Origin: a virus
IMG/VR virus record: IMGVR_UViG_3300033153_003888
Span: 1-41,346 of that record
Direction: 5' to 3' (one strand)
Length of the DNA stretch: 41,346 nucleotides
Part shown: piece after piece, positions 40,143 to 41,346 of the stretch
Position numbering within the stretch: position 1 is the first letter of the stretch
Layout: each line of letters begins with the position of its first letter
The notes under the pieces: generated by a model
What the model saw: the letters and a program-made list of their open reading frames with translations, nothing else
Databases searched by the model: none
Told to the model about the DNA's origin: nothing
Program-made: the position numbers and the translations under genes

Positions 40143-41346
40143 CTTCCTCTTCTCCTTGTTCGTTTTCTCCCCCCACCATAGGCGAAAGGTTGTATCTGTC
40201 AAGTAGTTCCTGTTCATTTTTAAGGCGTTCGGCATTGGCGGCGAAATCACCCGTTCCCAGGTTCTCCGTCTCACGGGCGTGGGTGGATAGATTGCCCTCA
40301 ATCCGCTCACGGGCAGCTTTAACTTCTTTCAAAGGATCGACGTCCGGCATTACTGCCCCAGAGTATCGGTAAGTCTCAAAAGCAGAGAGAAGGAAGTCAT
40401 CGCGAGAGATGATGGCCTTTTTGTACCGCGCATGTGCCGGTATCTTGCCCTGAAGTGAGCGTAATCGTTGCCTTTCTCTCGCGATGACACTGTAGTATTG
40501 GTCTACGAGCTGTTTCCGCTCAAAGTTGACGATGAGCTCAAACATCCCCAGCGCGGCACGGCTGGCGGAGTAACTGCTAGTAAACAGCATCCGGGCGATC
40601 TCGTAAGGGATGCCTGCGGCTGCGGCGGTATCCACGTTCATAGATGCTAAAAACTCTGCGCCTTTTACGTTGGGGCGCTTGGTATCTGTCATTTTGAGCT
40701 TCTGGCCTCTGCCTAAATTGACGAAAGTACCTGCGGTGGCTTGGGCTACGCGACCGGCTATCTGGTCGCCCGTGGAAGAACTCCAGGTCCCTAGCTCTTG
40801 TGCAGTGCCATCGGTGTGGCGTCCGCCGCCACTAGGGAGCTTCGCCAGTGGGTTGTTGCCATAGGAGGTATCGTCGTGCTCGATAGAGCCCACCATCATG
40901 GCGTTGACTTCCGCCGCCAGTAGCTCCGCAAGTTTATATCTGCGGGTGACTTCGAGGTTTTGCAGGATTGCGGACAATACGGGTTTCCCGCGTCCACCAC
41001 CTATCCGCTGGTTGTTGCGGTGCGGGCGAAAGGCGATCAGGCGCCCGGACGGACCCACAGCGGGGATGCGCTCGGTACGGCTTTTCCGCTCGGTACGGCC
41101 TTCGGTAGCTGAAGATATAAAGAAATTGTCCTGCCGGACGTAATAGGCGACTTCCCGATCCCGCTTATCATACTCAACGCCGTTGGCGATGCGATGCCCT
41201 TTGCGTGCGGCGGTCAAAAGTACCGATCTGTCGGAAGGGTTGATGAGAAGGCGGCCATCTATGTGTTGGATCTTAATATCACCGTTCACTATGCGCAGGA
41301 TAACGAGGATGTCCCCGCCAACGAGCATATTCAGGTAGGCTTCGTC
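40120..41346 (-). CDS. Portal protein, lambda B-like (5' end outside the window)
   Basis: The open frame continues to the right edge (408 residues visible). DGRLLINPSDRSV, AFRPHRNNQRIGGGRGKPVL, LQNLEVTRRYKLAELLAAEV, the AAGIPYEIARMLFTSSYSAS segment (compare lambda B YAxS motifs) and the Glu-rich C-terminus match lambda-like portals, which are usually about 500 residues or more. The portal forms the dodecameric ring through which DNA enters. Terminase and head-completion genes are expected immediately to the right. Confidence 0.88.
   Translation of the reverse strand, partial: DEAYLNMLVGGDILVILRIVNGDIKIQHIDGRLLINPSDRSVLLTAARKGHRIANGVEYDKRDREVAYYVRQDNFFISSATEGRTERKSRTERIPAVGPSGRLIAFRPHRNNQRIGGGRGKPVLSAILQNLEVTRRYKLAELLAAEVNAMMVGSIEHDDTSYGNNPLAKLPSGGGRHTDGTAQELGTWSSSTGDQIAGRVAQATAGTFVNLGRGQKLKMTDTKRPNVKGAEFLASMNVDTAAAAGIPYEIARMLFTSSYSASRAALGMFELIVNFERKQLVDQYYSVIARERQRLRSLQGKIPAHARYKKAIISRDDFLLSAFETYRYSGAVMPDVDPLKEVKAARERIEGNLSTHARETENLGTGDFAANAERLKNEQELLDRYNLSPMVGGENEQGEEEDASKDES

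Noticed and set aside
1-41346. CRISPR array or integrase/attachment site
   Set aside because: No regular repeat-spacer pattern was seen and no recombinase is encoded, so a lysogeny module cannot be claimed from this window.

Overview
The window is a contiguous piece of a tailed, contractile (myovirus-type) bacteriophage genome or prophage. It combines a lambda-like head module (portal, S49 protease with nested scaffold, decoration protein, E-type capsid) with a Mu-like contractile tail (sheath, tube, frameshifted assembly chaperone, tape measure, DNA-circularisation-type protein, hub, spike, gp46/gp47/gp48-type baseplate proteins). Strong AAGGAG-type ribosome-binding sites, sigma70-like promoters, a putative lipoprotein and Mu-type tail genes suggest a Gram-negative, probably proteobacterial, host. 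I see no integrase and no terminase. The portal gene runs off the right edge, so the terminase genes probably lie beyond it and the window is not a complete genome.

Layout. (1) 234-3478, leftward: five tightly packed genes ending in an intrinsic terminator at 183-208. Two are very acidic proteins of unknown function and the last is a secreted SleB/cell-wall-hydrolase-like protein. (2) 3479-3973: divergent control region with two exact 19-bp direct repeats and a near-consensus rightward promoter. (3) 3974-18282, rightward: the early/replication operon. It holds a Cro/YdaS-like regulator, a PrimPol-RepA-type helicase fusion, a DEDDh exonuclease, an HNH endonuclease, peptide deformylase, an SNF2-type helicase, a complete phage-encoded tmRNA, a PD-(D/E)XK nuclease with a predicted Fe-S cluster (DUF2800-like), a DUF2815-like ssDNA-binding protein, a ribbon-helix-helix protein, an internal terminator, family A DNA polymerase and a DUF5664-like nucleotide pyrophosphohydrolase. 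(4) 18279-23026, leftward: probable lysis/accessory cassette and putative tail-fibre or virion proteins. (5) 23106-23906: a single rightward basic gene resembling minor tail proteins, standing alone between leftward tail-fibre genes. (6) 23919-41346, leftward: tail fibres (two paralogues sharing an N-terminal adapter), baseplate, tail and head genes, read from portal to fibres.

Working model. The central control region drives two divergent early transcripts. The left one may carry host-takeover or anti-defence functions; the right one builds the replisome and adjusts nucleotide pools and translation quality control (deformylase plus tmRNA). The late genes run leftward on the opposite strand and meet the early transcript head-on at about 18.28 kb.

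Most notable are the tmRNA with its own 16-residue tag, the acidic early operon, a -1 frameshift in the tail chaperone, a polymerase carrying Leu at the O-helix position linked to temperate phages, acidic C-terminal tails ending in EEW on two replication proteins, and the orphan rightward structural gene. Several short genes (59, 47, 58 and 30 codons) also lie between the larger ones. Family names are recognised by eye from motifs and gene order; no searches were run.
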